Positions 22,882 to 24,580 of a DNA stretch of 24,580 nucleotides are shown piece after piece; the first letter of the stretch is position 1, and each line of letters begins with the position of its first letter. This DNA comes from CAYZUC01 sp964481705 (GTDB lineage: Bacteria; Bacillota; Clostridia; Lachnospirales; Lachnospiraceae), in assembly GCA_964481705.1 (NCBI GenBank), contig CAYZUC010000040.1:1-24580 (forward strand), read 5' to 3'. The notes below the pieces were generated by a model. The model ran no database searches. It was given only the letters and a program-made list of their open reading frames with translations, and had not been told where the DNA came from. The position numbers and the translations under genes were made by a program.

Positions 22882-22979
22882 TCAACATACTTCCACGCCT
22901 TGATGTAATCTTGATTAACCTTAATCGAAACATGATTTCCACTACCGTAAACCAACCCAATTTGCTTTAACTGATACAT
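22848..22979 (-). pseudogene. N-terminal fragment of a second TsaA-like domain, cut off by a frameshift
   Basis: 43 codons from ATG (22977-22979), stop TAA at 22848-22850. An AGAGGA ribosome binding site (22986-22991) lies 6 bases upstream, so this is the natural start of the large gene. The sequence MYQLKQIGLVYGSGNHVSIK followed by AWKYVDQFSHIHIF matches the first half of a TsaA/TrmO domain (IGxV start; DxFSHI strand). The frame runs into a stop just after a 5-T run (A at 22857-22861 on plus). One extra T there gives HIFYGLKTGDKHI and joins the frame of 22678-22881, for a total of about 1,159 residues. Confidence 0.8.
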
Positions 22980-23046
22980 AGATAATCCTCTCTTTCCATC
23001 TTCTTTTCAAAATGCTTCAAAAAGAGTGAGTAAAATCAGATTACAC

Positions 23047-24580
23047 TCAATTTCTCTTAACATCTTCGTGTTCCAACGTAGCGCCTTCCACATATTTTCG
23101 ATCCATCTGATGACTCAGCTTTCTATTTTCCACAGATTCAAATATGGTGGAAAAGTCATAATCCTCAGGATACAGGGACTCTGCTGCCACTTGCAATTTG
23201 ATTCGCTTATGGCTGACATATATCTTCTTCCCCTGAATCTGAACACATAGTTTTCCTCTCTCATCCGTTGTCTCACACACAATTCCTATCTTTTTTTCGG
23301 GAAATACCATAACACTGTCACCAATTCGAAATTGCCTTGCCTGAGACTGGTTATTATGCTCGCTTTTCATCTTCTGAATGCGACTGGATTTGTGGCGCTG
23401 TTCCTCCTGTTCATCGTTATCTCTCCCGACACTTTCCTGTCCATAGGCCGCCTTCTGCGCAATCTGAAGCATATCCTCCGGCATTCCGAGACTTCTTGCG
23501 ATATGAAACGCGCAGCTCTCTCCGGCTTCTCCGATTACAAGCTGATAAAGTGGGCTTAGGGTCTCCTTATCAAAGGTCATTCTTGCATTGATGACCCCCT
23601 CCTCCTTTTCAGCGTAGGTCTTCACTTCCGGATAATGTGTGGTAACAAGGTACAAGCAACCGCTTTCCTTTAATTTCTTCAAAATTGCGATTGCAATTCC
23701 CATTCCCTCCATAGGATCTGTACCAGAGCCAAGCTCGTCCATAATAACAAGACTCTCAGAATCTACCTGTTCCAAAATAGAAAGAACATTTTTAATATGT
23801 GCAGAAAAGGTTGATAAATTCTCAGATAGATTTTGTCCATCTCCGATATCACACAAATATTGACTATTCATGCATATGTCTGCAGCCTTACATGGAACAT
23901 GCAGTCCACACTGTGCCATCATGCAATTGAGTGCTACTGTTTTTATAGCTACTGTTTTTCCCCCTGTATTTGGTCCCGTGATCACTACTCCGTTTATACC
24001 ACGTCCAATTTTATACTTCAAGGGGATACACACGTTTTTTTCCATAAGAGGATGACGGGCATCGATCAATGTCAGATGGCGGTCGGTATGAATGGTCGGT
24101 TCGATTGCTTCCATTTCGAGGCTAAGCTTGCCCTTTGCAAAAATAAAGTCAAGTCTCTCAATGACTCTTGCATTCTCCTCAAATACTTGTTGATGGGATG
24201 CGACAAGAGCAGACAGTTCATATAAAATTCTACGCACTTCATTTTCTTCTGCCAAACGCAGCATCTCAATCTCAGTATATAATCTCGCAACAGCTATCGG
24301 TTCCATAAATAGTGTATTTCCTGTCGCCGACTTATCCATTACGATCCCCTCAATACGACTCCGACAATCCTTTTTTACCGGTACACACAGGTGCCCATTT
24401 CGTGTTGTACAGAAACTGTCTGTCATGTATTCCTTACAAGACTTTATGATGCTGTCAGCTTTCTCCCGCATTTTATCTTCGGCTGTCATAATCTCACTTC
24501 TAGTGGTCTTAAGAAGCTTTGATGCGTAATCATCCACTTGACCGCCACGAATTTTCTCTGCAATCTCATCACGTACTTCA
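23047..24580 (-). CDS. MutS2-like DNA-binding ATPase lacking the Smr domain (5' end beyond window)
   Basis: About 510 codons, open to the right edge; the GTG at 24537 is only an internal Val codon (GGQVDDYASKLL). The MutS core domains show IEGIVMDKSATGNTLFMEP (typical of MutS2), the Walker A ITGPNTGGKTVAIKTVAL, NLSTFSAHIKNVLSIL, Walker B LVIMDELGSGTDPMEG, and TTHYPEVKTYA. A charged, coiled-coil-like region (about 100 residues) and a beta-rich module follow (FRIGDSVMVFPEKKIGIVCE). The protein then ends at HQMDRKYVEGATLEHEDVKR with no Smr nuclease domain, which B. subtilis MutS2 carries. Family members bind DNA or collided ribosomes; lacking Smr, this one would have no nuclease of its own. The TsaA-UvrA-like gene begins 67 bases downstream with no terminator between. 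Confidence 0.92.
   Translation of the reverse strand, partial: EVRDEIAEKIRGGQVDDYASKLLKTTRSEIMTAEDKMREKADSIIKSCKEYMTDSFCTTRNGHLCVPVKKDCRSRIEGIVMDKSATGNTLFMEPIAVARLYTEIEMLRLAEENEVRRILYELSALVASHQQVFEENARVIERLDFIFAKGKLSLEMEAIEPTIHTDRHLTLIDARHPLMEKNVCIPLKYKIGRGINGVVITGPNTGGKTVAIKTVALNCMMAQCGLHVPCKAADICMNSQYLCDIGDGQNLSENLSTFSAHIKNVLSILEQVDSESLVIMDELGSGTDPMEGMGIAIAILKKLKESGCLYLVTTHYPEVKTYAEKEEGVINARMTFDKETLSPLYQLVIGEAGESCAFHIARSLGMPEDMLQIAQKAAYGQESVGRDNDEQEEQRHKSSRIQKMKSEHNNQSQARQFRIGDSVMVFPEKKIGIVCETTDERGKLCVQIQGKKIYVSHKRIKLQVAAESLYPEDYDFSTIFESVENRKLSHQMDRKYVEGATLEHEDVKRN

Noticed and set aside
24535..24537. GTG as the start of the MutS2-like gene
   Set aside because: The frame continues to the right edge with protein-like sequence, and the domains expected before it in MutS2 are missing; the gene is simply cut by the window.

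Overview
The window reads as chromosomal DNA of an anaerobic, low-to-mid GC Gram-positive of the Clostridia, most likely Lachnospiraceae. Grounds are a class III (oxygen-sensitive) ribonucleotide reductase, AGGAGG-type ribosome binding sites, housekeeping promoters of the TTGACx-N17-TAxxxT type, and several small membrane families (DUF4234, DUF2752, a DUF6142-like protein) that I associate with that group. The genus assignment is inference. No rRNA, tRNA, CRISPR array, insertion sequence or phage gene was found. Coding density is high and most genes are on the minus strand.

Layout: (1) 1-1451, minus, is a secreted or membrane-anchored protein with a very acidic cytoplasmic tail, running off the left edge; it is divergent from a family 2 glycosyltransferase (1703-2653, plus). 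(2) 2698-3579, minus, holds a small coiled-coil protein and a double zinc-ribbon protein resembling the flagellar-operon protein YvyF/TIGR03826, each followed by a hairpin terminator. (3) 3636-11812, minus, is a nucleotide block transcribed as Nudix, pyrF, pyrE, a 50-residue membrane peptide, a DUF6142-like membrane protein, an M29-type aminopeptidase, then purE, purM, purN, purD. A well-formed promoter precedes purE. (4) 11875-14265, minus, is nrdD with a fused C-terminal thioredoxin/NrdH-like domain. Its promoter is preceded by two 16-bp NrdR boxes exactly 32 bp apart, which also form the arms of the terminator hairpin of the upstream gene. (5) 14416-16753, minus, is a TPR lipoprotein followed by hflX. 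(6) 17052-17847, plus, is DUF4234 and DUF2752, with a perfect 13-bp terminator hairpin inside the first codons of the second gene. (7) 17788-24580, minus, is a MutS2-like ATPase (partial), a large protein joining TrmO/TsaA-like domains to a UvrA-like double ABC ATPase, a C_GCAxxG_C_C protein, and a bitopic membrane protein that overlaps DUF2752 tail to tail.

How they work together: the pyr and pur genes give the last two steps of UMP synthesis and four steps of IMP synthesis, and NrdD turns ribonucleotides into DNA precursors under NrdR control. The right-hand block joins two DNA- or nucleic-acid-handling ATPases. The most unusual item is the TsaA-TsaA-UvrA polypeptide. Its apparent start (TTG at 22677) has no ribosome binding site, but the reading frame stays protein-like for about 200 further bases. 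A proper start with a ribosome binding site lies at 22979 in a different frame, and one extra base in a 5-T run (22857-22861) would join the two into a protein of about 1,159 residues. Either the gene is broken, the base call is wrong, or slippage is used.
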